Notes: generated by a model not told the origin, from the sequence alone. 44,020 bases of DNA from Acidimicrobiales bacterium (GCA_013912105.1 JACERY010000015.1:1-44020), one strand, 5' to 3'; counted from the first letter of the stretch, positions 8,240 through 17,788 are shown. Translations and numbers: made by a program.

Positions 8240-8859
8240 GCAGGACGACCGAAAGTGGGTCTTTCAATGAGATGACGGACGTGTCCTGTTTCATTGATAC
8301 TGTGAACTGTTCGTAACCCGCTAGCTGCTGCTTGCACTCTTGTTATTCCCGTATAGTCAGGCTGCAACAAGAATGGAGTTTCGAGTTTCCAGAGTGTTTG
8401 TAAATACACGGATGTAACCATTCCATGGCAGAATACAGCTACTTTTTTTCCAGGATTCTCTTGTACGATTTGATTGAAAGCTCCGACAACGCGATCACGG
8501 AAACCTTCGTAATCTCCTTCAAAAATCGCCAGTGGGTCATTCAAATATGCTTGAACCGGTCCAGAATCTAATGTCATCTCCTCGAGCGGAATGTATGAGG
8601 AACTATTGTGGTCAGATTCGCGCAGGTCATCCCTTTGAATCGGATCTATTTCCAACCTTTTCGCAAGAGGCATGGATGTTTCATATGCCCTTTGCATTGA
8701 ACTTGTTACTATTTCGTTGATTGTCTCTTGGGAAAGAAAGTCTGCGACTGCTTCTGCTTGCTTTGCACCTAAAGGAGATAAGGGTGGGTCTGCTGGTCCT
8801 TGCCCCTCAGCTTTTTCTATCTTTTCTGGTCGAGCATGACGAATAATGATTAAATCCAT
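8236..8859 (-). CDS. Histidine phosphatase / phosphoglycerate-mutase-like protein
   Basis: 207 residues. The catalytic RHA(R) motif is at Arg7-His8 (IIIRHARPEK) and the second histidine is in AVFCHGMVTS. LSPLGAKQAEAVADFL and SSMQRAYETSMPLA are standard branch-2 elements. It should dephosphorylate a small phosphoester through a phosphohistidine; the sequence does not identify the substrate. It lies 15 bp downstream of the APH-like kinase on the same strand, so the pair could act on the same phosphorylated metabolite (inference). A TAAACT box lies 8 nt upstream of the ATG, a poorer leaderless spacing. Confidence 0.88.
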   Translation of the reverse strand: MDLIIIRHARPEKIEKAEGQGPADPPLSPLGAKQAEAVADFLSQETINEIVTSSMQRAYETSMPLAKRLEIDPIQRDDLRESDHNSSSYIPLEEMTLDSGPVQAYLNDPLAIFEGDYEGFRDRVVGAFNQIVQENPGKKVAVFCHGMVTSVYLQTLWKLETPFLLQPDYTGITRVQAAASGLRTVHSINETGHVRHLIERPTFGRPA

Positions 8860-8874
8860 GGATTTTTAGTTTAT

Positions 8875-9975
8875 CTAAACTAGTGGGCCAAGGTGCTTTA
8901 CAAGGTTCCATCGGATTGCTGCATCAATTGAACCTTGTAAAAATTTTTCGAAACGCTGATGCATTCTGTCGGCACCATCGCCATATGCAGTTACATCTTG
9001 AAGATATGGAACTGCTTGACAGGAAACAGGATATAAAATTCCCCAAGCTAAGGCTTCCTCAAGGTTCTCGTGTGTCCAAGTCGGACCGCCAGACACTGAA
9101 AGAGTTTGACGATAAAGGTCTAATAACTCGCCTTCAATTTTTAACGTTGCTTCTGAATGAGATGCTGCTAGAAGCCACGCGAGGTCGACTCCCGGATGCG
9201 AGCGCATGGGACTTTGCCAGTCAAGAACTATTGGACCCTCACTATCTATAAGCACGTTATCTAATTCGTAATCCATGTGAGTTAAGGTCCATTGGCGGGA
9301 AGCGTAACGATCTAACCATTCGATAGTGTTAAACACCCAGGTTTTCTCCAGAATCTCAAATAATTCTTTCGGGTAGCGGTCAGGTTCTTGCTCTGCCAAT
9401 GCTTTCCAAGATTGACGCGTTATATCAATCCCTAGTTGAAGACTTTCTGCCTTCCAATCAAGTAACCACGGAATATCAAGGAGCCGTTCATCCATCCAAT
9501 ATTTACCATGCATTTTAGCTAAGTCTGTTACAAGGGCACGCATTACATCTTCTGAACAACCGTGAAGAATATCTCCTTTTTCAGCATGTCCTATATATTC
9601 CAACAGGAGGAAAGCTCGTCCAGTTTCGTGGTCAAATCTATTCACCCAGCATGAAGGGATACGCATATCAATTTCGGATGCTAAGTCAGCATAAAAACCT
9701 GATTCGCGAATGTAATATTGCATAACTTCGTTGTACATTCTTGCGATGTCATCATCTAAAGGACATTTTGCAACGAAGGAATCGGGTAGATCGGTTTTAG
9801 TTGAATCCGACCATTCAATTGTAAAAATACCAACTTCTCCCATTGCACCTGTAAACCCGTCCATCGGTTTATGCGTGAAAGAAAGAAGTTCTGGGATTTC
9901 ATGACCCGCATCCCGAAATTGTTTTTCTAGCCAAACTGATGTGACTTCTGATAGTGATTTCGGGATATCTGTCAT
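8875..9975 (-). CDS. APH-fold phosphotransferase (EcKL/DUF227-like)
   Basis: 366-residue protein kinase-fold small-molecule phosphotransferase. The catalytic loop is HMDYELDN (H-x-D-x4-N), followed by IVLDWQ as the metal-binding Asp. The N-terminal lobe has FVAKCPL with the likely ATP-contacting Lys and LLLEYIG as the hinge. The spacing resembles ecdysteroid-kinase-like/choline-kinase-like proteins common in actinobacteria rather than antibiotic kinases. Substrate unknown, probably a hydroxylated lipid, steroid or acyl-CoA. It is the first gene of a two-gene minus-strand unit with the histidine phosphatase. Confidence 0.82.
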   Translation of the reverse strand: MTDIPKSLSEVTSVWLEKQFRDAGHEIPELLSFTHKPMDGFTGAMGEVGIFTIEWSDSTKTDLPDSFVAKCPLDDDIARMYNEVMQYYIRESGFYADLASEIDMRIPSCWVNRFDHETGRAFLLLEYIGHAEKGDILHGCSEDVMRALVTDLAKMHGKYWMDERLLDIPWLLDWKAESLQLGIDITRQSWKALAEQEPDRYPKELFEILEKTWVFNTIEWLDRYASRQWTLTHMDYELDNVLIDSEGPIVLDWQSPMRSHPGVDLAWLLAASHSEATLKIEGELLDLYRQTLSVSGGPTWTHENLEEALAWGILYPVSCQAVPYLQDVTAYGDGADRMHQRFEKFLQGSIDAAIRWNLVKHLGPLV

Positions 9976-10092
9976 TCGTTATCGATTATGCTCCTTAACT
10001 ATTAGTACCACACGGTTTCGCTTTAGCACTTACTCTAAGTCCGATACTTTTGGGCCGTTCGTCCGGCACCCTTCGTGTAGAGTGGCACTCCT

Positions 10093-11013
10093 ATGCCATT
10101 GATACTTTTACTGAATAAATTTAGAGAAACTGTGTGGGGTTTCGTTGCATTCACCGGAATTTCATTTGGCGCTGGCGGTCTTCTTGTCAAGAAATTTACT
10201 AACGATGGACTTGATGCCTTTACTGTTACGTGGATTCCTTTCCTAGTTGGAGGGTCTATAGCATTTATTCACGGTATGTTACGCAAAGAGTTAGTGCTCT
10301 CAGCTGTACCCGCCGGGATGCTTCTAGGTCTTTTTAGTTCTTTAGGACCATCTTTGATTTTTAATACTGGATTTGATCGGCTTCCAGCGGGCATAAATAC
10401 CTTGTTAATTTCGTTAGGGCCTATCTTTACAGCGATTGTTGCGCATTTTGTTTTTGCCGATGAAAGATTCAATCTTCTCAAAGCGTTGGGTCTTATAACT
10501 GCATACGCAGGGGTGGCAGTACTTGCTTTTAGTTCACTTGATGATGGTGGAGATATTGTAGATATTTTATTGGTTTTAGGAGGCGCTGCTATAGCAGGTG
10601 GTGCAGGAGTTCTAACACGGCACTTGACTCTTCGCCACGAACCCATGGCACTGATGGCACCGAACCTACTAATTGCTGGTTTAATTTCAATGATTTTGAC
10701 ATTTAGCTTTGATCTTGGAACTAGACCTGCAAATGGATTCGCTTCTTGGCACATTCCCATGCTCTTTGTATTCGGTTTAATAACCTACTTATCATTTCTC
10801 TCTATCTTGAAAGCTAATCAAATAGGAACAACAGGACAAGTCTCGGTCATCGGCTATTTTCTTCCTCTTTTTGGGGTCGTAGGAGGTGTCATATTCTTCA
10901 ATGAAAAAGTTAGCCTTTCGCTCCTTATGGGAGGAGTCCTGATCCTATTAGCAATGGGAGCTATCGCGCGCGGTTCCATTCCTCAACTAGCTAATAAAAG
11001 CGAAAATTCTTGA
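10093..11013 (+). CDS. EamA/DMT-superfamily permease
   Basis: 306 residues, almost entirely hydrophobic, with about ten membrane helices in two EamA repeats (about 12-145 and 155-295). GLFSSLGPSLIFNTGFDRLPAG and LGPIFTAIVAHFVFADERF match the family's metabolite-exporter pattern. It would move a small metabolite across the inner membrane; direction and substrate are not readable. The ligase gene starts 1 bp after its stop, which indicates co-transcription. A TAGAGT box (10078-10083) lies 9 nt upstream of ATG. Confidence 0.88.
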   Translation: MPLILLLNKFRETVWGFVAFTGISFGAGGLLVKKFTNDGLDAFTVTWIPFLVGGSIAFIHGMLRKELVLSAVPAGMLLGLFSSLGPSLIFNTGFDRLPAGINTLLISLGPIFTAIVAHFVFADERFNLLKALGLITAYAGVAVLAFSSLDDGGDIVDILLVLGGAAIAGGAGVLTRHLTLRHEPMALMAPNLLIAGLISMILTFSFDLGTRPANGFASWHIPMLFVFGLITYLSFLSILKANQIGTTGQVSVIGYFLPLFGVVGGVIFFNEKVSLSLLMGGVLILLAMGAIARGSIPQLANKSENS

Positions 11014-11014
11014 T

Positions 11015-12508
11015 ATGAGTAGAAACCTGTTCCTTGTCTTAAACGAGGCATGTCAAGGTTCTCTCGATAAAACGTTCTTATCTCTTCCAGCAAATCAGTC
11101 TCTTACTTACGCAGATTTTTTTAAACTTGCGGAGAATTACGCTTTGGCGCTTAAGTCCTGCGGAGTAACTGAGGGCGATAGGGTCCTCGTAAAAACTAAA
11201 AAATCTTCAGATGCATTAGCGCTTTATTTGGGATGCTTACAATTAGGGGCTGTTTATATTCCAGTGAACCCACGGAGTACTCAGCATGAAATTGATTATT
11301 TTGTCAATGATGCCGATCCAGCAATCGTGATCTTTGATCCGAACGAAGATATTTCCGTTGGTATTCGTTCTGAAACTATCGGCGATGGAGGAACTTTGAC
11401 TTTAATGGCAGCTTCAGCCGCTCAAGAAGTCTTGAACGCTTCAAGCAGCACTTCAGATATAGCTGCGATGTTATATACAAGTGGCACCACCGGCCGACCG
11501 AAAGGAGCGTTACTAAGTCATCGTGCTCTTATTAGCAATGGCATAGCTCTTAATAATATTTGGGCTTTCAAAACAGATGATGTTCTCCTCCATTGTCTGC
11601 CAGTCTTTCATGTTCACGGCCTTTTCGTCGCTATTCATTGCGCAATGCTGAGTGGGTCGACTGTTATATTTCGAGAAAAATTTTCAGTAACTGAAGTTAC
11701 GCAGCTTCTTCAGAAATCTACTGTTTTTATGGGAGTTCCTACTTACTACACGCGCTTACTTTCAAGCAATACCTTTAATTCTACTATTTGTTCTGGAATG
11801 CGTTTATTTACTTCCGGTTCAGCACCTATGACAGAACAAACACACAAAAATTTTTATGAAAGAACTGGTCATCAAATCGTAGAACGGTATGGAATGACGG
11901 AAGCTGGTATCATCGCATCCAACCCGTTAGAAGGCAAACGTATTCCGGGTTCGGTTGGGTTTAGATTACCGGGGATGGATTTACGTATCGCTATTGATGG
12001 ACGTGCTTGTGGTACTGGCGAGAATGGTGTTGTCGAGGTTAAAGGGGATCATTTATTTAGTGGCTACTGGCGAAAGCCAGAACAAACCGCTAAAGCTTTT
12101 CAGAAAGATGGATTTCTCATAACTGGAGATATCGGAAATCTTGATGATGATGGAAGGCTACGTCTGGAAGGTAGATCTACAGACTTAATTATTAGTGGAG
12201 GAGAAAATGTTTACCCTAAGGAAATAGAAATTTGTCTAGATGACTTCGATACTGTTCTTGAGGCAGCAGTTATTGGCGTGCCGCATCCCGATCTTGGGGA
12301 AGCTGTTGTTGCTGTCCTCGTCGCTGATGGGTCTTTATCTATTCAAGAACTCAAAGACTACGTTGTTAAGCGTTTGACGAGTTTGAAACAACCTAAAGAA
12401 TACTTTGTGATTTCAGAGTTACCGAGAAACACGATGGGTAAAGTTCAAAAGAGCAAAATACGAGCTTCGTACTCTGCTCTTTTTACTAAAGGAATTGAAG
12501 GCAACTAA
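11015..12508 (+). CDS. matB: AMP-forming acyl-CoA synthetase, malonyl-CoA synthetase (MatB/ACSF3)-like
   Basis: 497-residue ANL-superfamily ligase. The P-loop YTSGTTGRPKG is at 154-164. The A8 hinge is in GRSTDLIISGGENVYPKEIE, and the catalytic Lys is at Lys476 in TMGKVQK. The segments LPVFHVHGLFVAIHCAMLSG, MGVPTYYTRLL, SGSAPM and ERYGMTEAG closely follow the MatB/ACSF3 pattern as I recall it, so malonate or methylmalonate activation is favoured over fatty acids. It sits between a DMT permease and an MFS transporter; one could import the dicarboxylate. Subfamily assignment is moderately sure; the ligase call is firm. Confidence 0.85.
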   Translation: MSRNLFLVLNEACQGSLDKTFLSLPANQSLTYADFFKLAENYALALKSCGVTEGDRVLVKTKKSSDALALYLGCLQLGAVYIPVNPRSTQHEIDYFVNDADPAIVIFDPNEDISVGIRSETIGDGGTLTLMAASAAQEVLNASSSTSDIAAMLYTSGTTGRPKGALLSHRALISNGIALNNIWAFKTDDVLLHCLPVFHVHGLFVAIHCAMLSGSTVIFREKFSVTEVTQLLQKSTVFMGVPTYYTRLLSSNTFNSTICSGMRLFTSGSAPMTEQTHKNFYERTGHQIVERYGMTEAGIIASNPLEGKRIPGSVGFRLPGMDLRIAIDGRACGTGENGVVEVKGDHLFSGYWRKPEQTAKAFQKDGFLITGDIGNLDDDGRLRLEGRSTDLIISGGENVYPKEIEICLDDFDTVLEAAVIGVPHPDLGEAVVAVLVADGSLSIQELKDYVVKRLTSLKQPKEYFVISELPRNTMGKVQKSKIRASYSALFTKGIEGN

Positions 12509-12515
12509 ATAGCTT

Positions 12516-13781
12516 GTGAGTGATGCACCGACGGAATTGAATCGAACTAAATTTTCTGATGCTGTTTCTGCTTTAAGAATACGTGAATTTCGTCGCTTCT
12601 GGTTTGCTGGTCTTGCCTCAAATAGCGGAGGGTGGCTTCAGGGCCTTGCTTCGCCATACATCATGTATGAAATGACTGAATCTGGCGCATGGGTTGGGGG
12701 GTCTGTGTTTGCGCTTATGTTACCTATGGCGATAGTTGGACCATTTGCTGGTCCAATGGCAGATCGGCTTTCTCGGAGAAAAATTCTTCTAATTTGTGAA
12801 GTTATTCTTGCATCTATAGCGATCTCAAATGCTATTTTATGGTGGTTAGGAATTCGCGAACCCCTAGTTTATATCGGCGTCAATATTATTTATGGCGTTG
12901 CTAATGGTTATGCGTTACCAGCTTGGCAGTCGTATGTTGCTGACCTAGTTCCGCGCGATTTTTTAATGAACGCTATTACTCTGAATTCAACGCAATTCAA
13001 TGCTGCTAGAGCAATTGGGCCAAGTCTGGGCGGTGTTGTCTTAGCAACGACTGGCCCTGGCTGGGCTTTCCTTGGAAATGGGTTATCTTTTTTGGTCGTC
13101 TTTGGAACATTACTTACTCTCCCTCAGACACTACCTAGCCCATTAGCTGGAAGGAAAGACTCTCAGTTAAGCCAATTCGTGAAAGGTTGGGCTTACGCAA
13201 AAACTCAACCGACTATCATGACAGGTTATTTCGCAGCTGCGTGTGTAGCTGTTCTTGGCGGCCCTCTAGTCCAAGTTCATTTGATTCTATTTATCGAAAA
13301 TGTATTCCAAGTAGGGGAATTTAAGTTTGGCCTTCTCATGTCAACTTACGGGATAGGCGCAGTAATGATTGCTCCTTGGCTAGCGTCCTATGGAACCCGC
13401 ATTAGAAAGTCACGTCTTCTGGTGGGTTCTTTAGCCCTGTATGGTTTTGGGGAACTTTTACTAAGTGCAACAAAAATATTTTGGGTGGGTGTTGCTGGGA
13501 TCTTTGTCGTTGGGTGTGCTCATTTAATCATGGCAACGACTACAAATACAACCCTTCAATTACATGTTCCGGAGCCAGTTAGAGGGAGAATAATGGCTAT
13601 GTATCTAATGGTTTTTACTATTGGCGCTCCACTCGGCTCTATTATCCAAGGTCCCCTCGCTGATAAATTTGGTCCTCGTTCAGTTGTGACAGTAATGGGC
13701 CTTTGCTTTCTGGCTGCAACCGTGTTTTTTGTTATTTCTGGGAAGTCGTCTTCATACGACTTCGATGATGAATCAACTTAA
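12516..13781 (+). CDS. MFS transporter (EntS/MFS_3-like)
   Basis: 421 residues, about 12 membrane helices. The N-terminal LRIREFRRFWFAGLASNSGGWLQ-type opening and the loop-2 motif GPMADRLSRRKILL are those of the MFS_3 branch that includes the enterobactin exporter EntS. The second half ends with GAPLGSIIQGPLADKFGPR. It probably exports a metabolite or drug by proton antiport. GTG start 7 bp after the ligase stop suggests the third gene of the operon. The last 9 bp overlap the convergent oxidase gene. Confidence 0.88.
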   Translation: MSDAPTELNRTKFSDAVSALRIREFRRFWFAGLASNSGGWLQGLASPYIMYEMTESGAWVGGSVFALMLPMAIVGPFAGPMADRLSRRKILLICEVILASIAISNAILWWLGIREPLVYIGVNIIYGVANGYALPAWQSYVADLVPRDFLMNAITLNSTQFNAARAIGPSLGGVVLATTGPGWAFLGNGLSFLVVFGTLLTLPQTLPSPLAGRKDSQLSQFVKGWAYAKTQPTIMTGYFAAACVAVLGGPLVQVHLILFIENVFQVGEFKFGLLMSTYGIGAVMIAPWLASYGTRIRKSRLLVGSLALYGFGELLLSATKIFWVGVAGIFVVGCAHLIMATTTNTTLQLHVPEPVRGRIMAMYLMVFTIGAPLGSIIQGPLADKFGPRSVVTVMGLCFLAATVFFVISGKSSSYDFDDEST

Positions 13782-15026
13782 AAATTTATTGTCGTTATGT
13801 TCTAGCAGTTCCGGAGTTAAGTCGTTAAAGGTTTTTGCTCCGAGAAGTGACATAGTGCGATGCATCCCATCTTTAAAGAATTCAAGTACCCAATCTACGC
13901 CCTTCTCTCCTGCTGTTCCTAAACCGTATAGAAATGGACGGCCGACCATGCAAGCATTTGCCCCTAGACAAATTGCTTTAACGATGTCGCTTCCTCTTCG
14001 AATTCCGCCGTCGCAATAGATTTCAGCTTGACTACCAATCGCATTTGCTACTGGCTCAACTAAATCTAATGGTGATGGAGCATCATCTAATTGTCTGCCT
14101 CCATGGTTTGATAAGGCTATGGCATCAATCTCGTGTTCAATTGCTATTTGAGCATCCGCTACAGTCTGTATACCTTTTAGGACAATCTTTCCTTCCCAGT
14201 TTGCTCGAAACCACTCAATGTCTTTCCATGAAAGTGATTGATCAAATTGCGCATTGACATGATCCGCTAGCGTGATGGCTGTACTTCCATCTTCGTCGGA
14301 TTTTCCAACAACATTTGCGAAACGGATAGGATCATTCGTGAGAAACCCCCATGTCCAAGCTGGATGTATGATTCCATCAAGAACTGTACCCAAACCTAAT
14401 TTAGGGGGAAGCGTGAAACCTCGTCGGATATCTCTTTCGCGTCGTCCTAGGACTGCAGTATCTACAGTGATGACTATGGCTTCAAATTCTGAATCTTGAG
14501 CTCTCAGTAAAAGATCCTTAAGTAAAGCACGGTCTTTCCATACATATACTTGAAACCAATTTCTGGGTTTATGAGAACTTTCACCTACTATCGCTTTGGT
14601 AGCCTGACCGACTTCTTCTATTGACCTTGTCGCCAGCGTTGATAACGCAAAAGGTATTCCCATGTTTGTAGCACTTCTACTTACTGCTAATTCTCCGTCA
14701 GGGTGGGCAATTCGTGTGAACCCTGTGGGAGAAAAGATTAACGGAAGCGGGACTGAGTTTCCTAGAATCCTCGTGGAACTATCAACGTTTGATACGTCTC
14801 GAAGGACTCGGGGTTTGAAGTGGTAGTTTCCGAATGAAGAAACATTTTGTTTGAGTGTCCGTTCATCTTCAGCTGCGCCGTCTATGTAATCAAAAACTCC
14901 ACTTGGGAGCCGACGCTTAGAGATTACCCGAAGGTCATCAATATTTGCGGCCTTGTTAAGCCTTCTTTGAGCTGAATTTTTTTCAAATCTTTTAAACCTA
15001 AGAACTGACATTGCTGATTTGAACAT
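13773..15026 (-). CDS. FMN-dependent alpha-hydroxy-acid oxidase/dehydrogenase (LldD/lactate oxidase family)
   Basis: 417-residue TIM-barrel flavoenzyme that oxidises 2-hydroxyacids (lactate, glycolate, mandelate type) to 2-oxoacids. The active-site set is visible: Tyr48 in FDYIDGAAEDE, Lys284 in IVLKGIQ, and His308/Arg311 in SNHGGRQLD. The FMN-phosphate segment DGGIRRGSDI is at 339-348 and GRPFLYGL follows. No membrane helix is evident. The start is chosen because TAAAGT lies 6 nt upstream and no Shine-Dalgarno is present. The gene is convergent with the MFS gene. Confidence 0.9.
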   Translation of the reverse strand: MFKSAMSVLRFKRFEKNSAQRRLNKAANIDDLRVISKRRLPSGVFDYIDGAAEDERTLKQNVSSFGNYHFKPRVLRDVSNVDSSTRILGNSVPLPLIFSPTGFTRIAHPDGELAVSRSATNMGIPFALSTLATRSIEEVGQATKAIVGESSHKPRNWFQVYVWKDRALLKDLLLRAQDSEFEAIVITVDTAVLGRRERDIRRGFTLPPKLGLGTVLDGIIHPAWTWGFLTNDPIRFANVVGKSDEDGSTAITLADHVNAQFDQSLSWKDIEWFRANWEGKIVLKGIQTVADAQIAIEHEIDAIALSNHGGRQLDDAPSPLDLVEPVANAIGSQAEIYCDGGIRRGSDIVKAICLGANACMVGRPFLYGLGTAGEKGVDWVLEFFKDGMHRTMSLLGAKTFNDLTPELLEHNDNKFLS

Positions 15027-15032
15027 GTCTGA

Positions 15033-15038
15033 ACTTTA
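15033..15038 (-). promoter_or_regulatory. TANNNT box (TAAAGT) 6 nt before the hydroxyacid oxidase ATG
   Basis: Leaderless-type -10 element on the minus strand. It decides the start at 15026. Confidence 0.4.
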
Positions 15039-15089
15039 CCGATTTCTGAGAATTTTTGTTGATCTTACAGCTAGATCTGTTTCCAAGTT

Positions 15090-15095
15090 TATAAT
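15090..15095 (+). promoter_or_regulatory. -10 box TATAAT upstream of the FadD-type ligase
   Basis: A perfect TATAAT lies 38 bp upstream of the ligase ATG, which has a strong AGGGGGG ribosome site at about 15120-15126. No good -35 at 17 bp is visible. This is a leadered promoter, unlike many neighbours. Confidence 0.45.
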
Positions 15096-15133
15096 CATCA
15101 AGCTAGAATCAGAGTAACCAAGGGGGGTATAGC

Positions 15134-16672
15134 ATGCCACAAAATATTGGAGAATTTCTTACAAATCGAGCCAGAAGAGACTCGAACCTAGAGGCAATTT
15201 ATGAACACGCTTCCGGTCGACGTTTTTCTTATACGGAACTCAACAGTCGGTCAAATCAGGTAGCTCACGCTTTGCGTTCAATTGACGTAGCTCATGGCGA
15301 CCGAGTCGGGCTTCTATTAATGAATGGAACTGAATTTATTGAAACCTTCTTCGCTGTTGCGAAGATTGGGGCGGTAAACGTCCCGCTAAATTGGAGGCTC
15401 GTTGCAGATGAGCTTGAATTTATTCTTGATGATGCTGGAGTGACTGTTCTTTTATTTAGTCAAGAGTTTTCTGAAGTAGTTGCTGAGTTACGCAGCCGTG
15501 GAGATAAAACTCAAATTTCAAGTTGGATTCAGGTAGATGCTGAACCAATTGATGGCGCAGTGAGCTACGAAGATTGGATGTCTTCAGCATCTTCAGATGA
15601 ACCCCAGTTAGAAGGCGGAGATGATGATTTGGCTTTCATCATGTACACATCAGGTACTACTGGATTACCGAAAGGTGTCATGCACAGTCACGATACTGTC
15701 TTGTGGGCAAACATTACGAATGCAACTACAGCGGACATGCAACATTACGATCGTTTCCTCAATGCATTGCCTTTATTTCACGTTGGGGCTTTAACTCCAG
15801 TAGTGACTTCGGTTTTCGTAGGTGGTTCGATTACGTTAATGAAAGCATTCGACCCTGCAGCATCCTGGGACCTGATTCGTGATGAGAAGATTAATACAAC
15901 CTTGATGGTTCCCATCATGCTGCAATTTATGCTGCTGACCTATGATGCTGAAAATCATGACACATCTACATTGAGAAATGTTATAAGTGGTGCTGCCCCA
16001 GTTCCTGTTTCATTAATTGAAACCTACACGGAGATGGGTATAGAAATTCATCAAGTTTATGGTTTAACAGAAACGTGCGGGCCTGCTTGCATTATCTCAT
16101 CAGAAGACGCAATTGAGCGTGCTGGTTCAACTGGAAAAGCTTTCACATTTACCGAAGTTCAGGTCGTAGATGACAACGGTAACCCGTGTGAAGCAGGCGA
16201 AGCTGGTGAAGTTCTTGTTAAAGGACCACATATCATGTTGGGCTACTGGAACAGGCCCGAAGCGAACGCTGAAGCTCTTGTAGATGGATGGTTGAAAACC
16301 GGTGATGTAGCGACAATGGACAGTGAAGGATTCGTTACGATAGTTGACCGTGTAAAAGACATGCTTATTTCTGGTGGAGAAAATGTTTATCCCGCTGAAA
16401 TAGAAAATGTTCTTTTAGCTCACGAAAAAATTAATGATGCTGGTGTTATCGGGATCCCTTCAAAAAAGTGGGGGGAATCCCCTCTTGCTGTGATAGTTCG
16501 AGCTGACGATAGTCTCTCTGAACAAGATGTGATGGATCATTGCGTAGGTAAGCTCGCTCCCTTTAAGACAGTTAAAGCTGTTGAGTTTATTGATGTCATT
16601 CCAAGAAACGCAAGCGGGAAGATTTTGAAGCGTGAACTCCGTGATATCTACGATTACGAGGCAAACGATTAG
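15134..16672 (+). CDS. Long/medium-chain acyl-CoA synthetase (FadD-type)
   Basis: 512-residue AMP-forming acid-CoA ligase. P-loop YTSGTTGLPKG is at 171-181, then LPLFHVGAL, the ISGAAPVP segment, YGLTETCG, the hinge RVKDMLISGGENVYPAEIE, and catalytic Lys496 in NASGKILKR. The pattern is that of FadD3/FadD13-like actinobacterial ligases activating fatty or steroid/terpenoid side-chain acids. The ATG is set by AGGGGGG 7-8 nt upstream. Together with the neighbouring ACAD10/11-type kinase and acyl-CoA dehydrogenase it resembles the enzyme set of levulinate/4-hydroxyacid catabolism (inference). Confidence 0.9.
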   Translation: MPQNIGEFLTNRARRDSNLEAIYEHASGRRFSYTELNSRSNQVAHALRSIDVAHGDRVGLLLMNGTEFIETFFAVAKIGAVNVPLNWRLVADELEFILDDAGVTVLLFSQEFSEVVAELRSRGDKTQISSWIQVDAEPIDGAVSYEDWMSSASSDEPQLEGGDDDLAFIMYTSGTTGLPKGVMHSHDTVLWANITNATTADMQHYDRFLNALPLFHVGALTPVVTSVFVGGSITLMKAFDPAASWDLIRDEKINTTLMVPIMLQFMLLTYDAENHDTSTLRNVISGAAPVPVSLIETYTEMGIEIHQVYGLTETCGPACIISSEDAIERAGSTGKAFTFTEVQVVDDNGNPCEAGEAGEVLVKGPHIMLGYWNRPEANAEALVDGWLKTGDVATMDSEGFVTIVDRVKDMLISGGENVYPAEIENVLLAHEKINDAGVIGIPSKKWGESPLAVIVRADDSLSEQDVMDHCVGKLAPFKTVKAVEFIDVIPRNASGKILKRELRDIYDYEAND

Positions 16673-17769
16673 TAGTTCAGGAGGCTTTCTGCCTTCTCAA
16701 TAAAATTAGGTAGTGCATCAGCAATGAGCGCCATTCTGTCATCAGTGCTATCCCCAACTTTCCACCTGTAGTGAAGTTGTTGAAGTACTGTAGCGGTTTT
16801 CCATTGTGCGAAAGCCTCGTACCAGCCAATAGTTGAAAGGTCTAAGTTAGATTTAGACGCGTAATAGTCAATCATTTCATCTCGGGAAGGGAGTCCCATC
16901 TGGCCAAGTCCTGAATGTCCCCCTCGAGGAGCATTAGGGTTATCTTTCGGATCCGGCCAGTAGTTAAGTAGTGTCCCGATATCTATAAGTGGATCACCCA
17001 AGGTCGTCATATCCCAATCAAAAATTGCAAGGACCTCATCTGGGTTAGCTGGATTAAACATGCAATTATCCAACTTTAAGTCATTGTGGACAAAAGCGAC
17101 CCGCTGAGGCTTCGGGAGTGTTTCTTCTAGCTTTTGATGAATACCAGCCATTCGGTGGTGGTAGCGGTCATCTGCGACAAGGTCCCACCTTTTTTTCCAT
17201 CCTGTTACTTGCCGACGCACAAAACCTTCTGGTCTTCCTAAGTTCGCTAAACCTATTTGTTCCGGGTTGAGTACGTGAAATTCCGCAATAGCACTTGCTA
17301 GTGCGAAACCTATACGGTTCCCAAAATTTTCGTGATGCCGCATCGAGGTCGGCACTACACCACGTATTACCTCTCCTTTGCAACGCTGCATTACAAACAT
17401 TTCTGCCCCAGCTATTTCAGAATTACTACAATATAAATATGCTCTAGGTGCTTTGGGAAATACTTTCCACAATCGTGAGAGGACTTTAAATTCCCTTGCC
17501 ATGTCGTGAGCTCCGGGAGCTAGTGTCCCAAAGGGGGGTCTGCGCAGCACAAGTTCTGTTTCGCCAAAAATAATTAAATACGTTAAGTTAGCCGCTCCGT
17601 TAGGAAATTGTTGAACACTAAATTCTCCGGTTGTATCAATTTCTTTAGGAAGTTCGGACCGAAGGTAGTCTTCTATAACTCGCCAATCAAGGTCTTCTCC
17701 TTGTCTGACATCAGCAATTTCAGGAAGTGGTTTGTCAGTAAATGGATTAACAATTTCTTGGTTTTGCAC
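16669..17769 (-). CDS. APH-fold phosphotransferase of the ACAD10/ACAD11 N-domain / LvaA type
   Basis: 366 residues. The opening FPNGAANLTYLI, LVLRRPPFG, GAHDMAREF and FVMQRCKGEVIRG is the family signature of the kinase domain found in ACAD10/11 and of stand-alone bacterial relatives such as LvaA. The catalytic loop is HNDLKLDN and the metal Asp is in IFDWDMTTLGDPLIDIG. Known relatives phosphorylate the hydroxyl of 4-hydroxyacyl-CoA so that it can be eliminated. The GTG start has TACGAT 6 nt upstream, and the 3' end overlaps the ligase by 4 nt. Activity on a 4-hydroxyacyl-CoA here is an inference. Confidence 0.85.
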   Translation of the reverse strand: MQNQEIVNPFTDKPLPEIADVRQGEDLDWRVIEDYLRSELPKEIDTTGEFSVQQFPNGAANLTYLIIFGETELVLRRPPFGTLAPGAHDMAREFKVLSRLWKVFPKAPRAYLYCSNSEIAGAEMFVMQRCKGEVIRGVVPTSMRHHENFGNRIGFALASAIAEFHVLNPEQIGLANLGRPEGFVRRQVTGWKKRWDLVADDRYHHRMAGIHQKLEETLPKPQRVAFVHNDLKLDNCMFNPANPDEVLAIFDWDMTTLGDPLIDIGTLLNYWPDPKDNPNAPRGGHSGLGQMGLPSRDEMIDYYASKSNLDLSTIGWYEAFAQWKTATVLQQLHYRWKVGDSTDDRMALIADALPNFIEKAESLLNY

Positions 17770-17775
17770 ATGTTG

Positions 17776-17781
17776 ATCGTA
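17776..17781 (-). promoter_or_regulatory. TANNNT box (TACGAT) 6 nt before the kinase GTG
   Basis: Leaderless-type -10 for GTG 17769. The palindrome at 17789-17798 would fall within its -35/-10 spacer. Confidence 0.4.
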
Positions 17782-17788
17782 GATGGTT

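Noticed and set aside
10269..10760. Minus-strand ORF of 163 codons inside the DMT permease gene
   Set aside because: It is entirely antisense to a well-supported membrane protein and lacks domain features.
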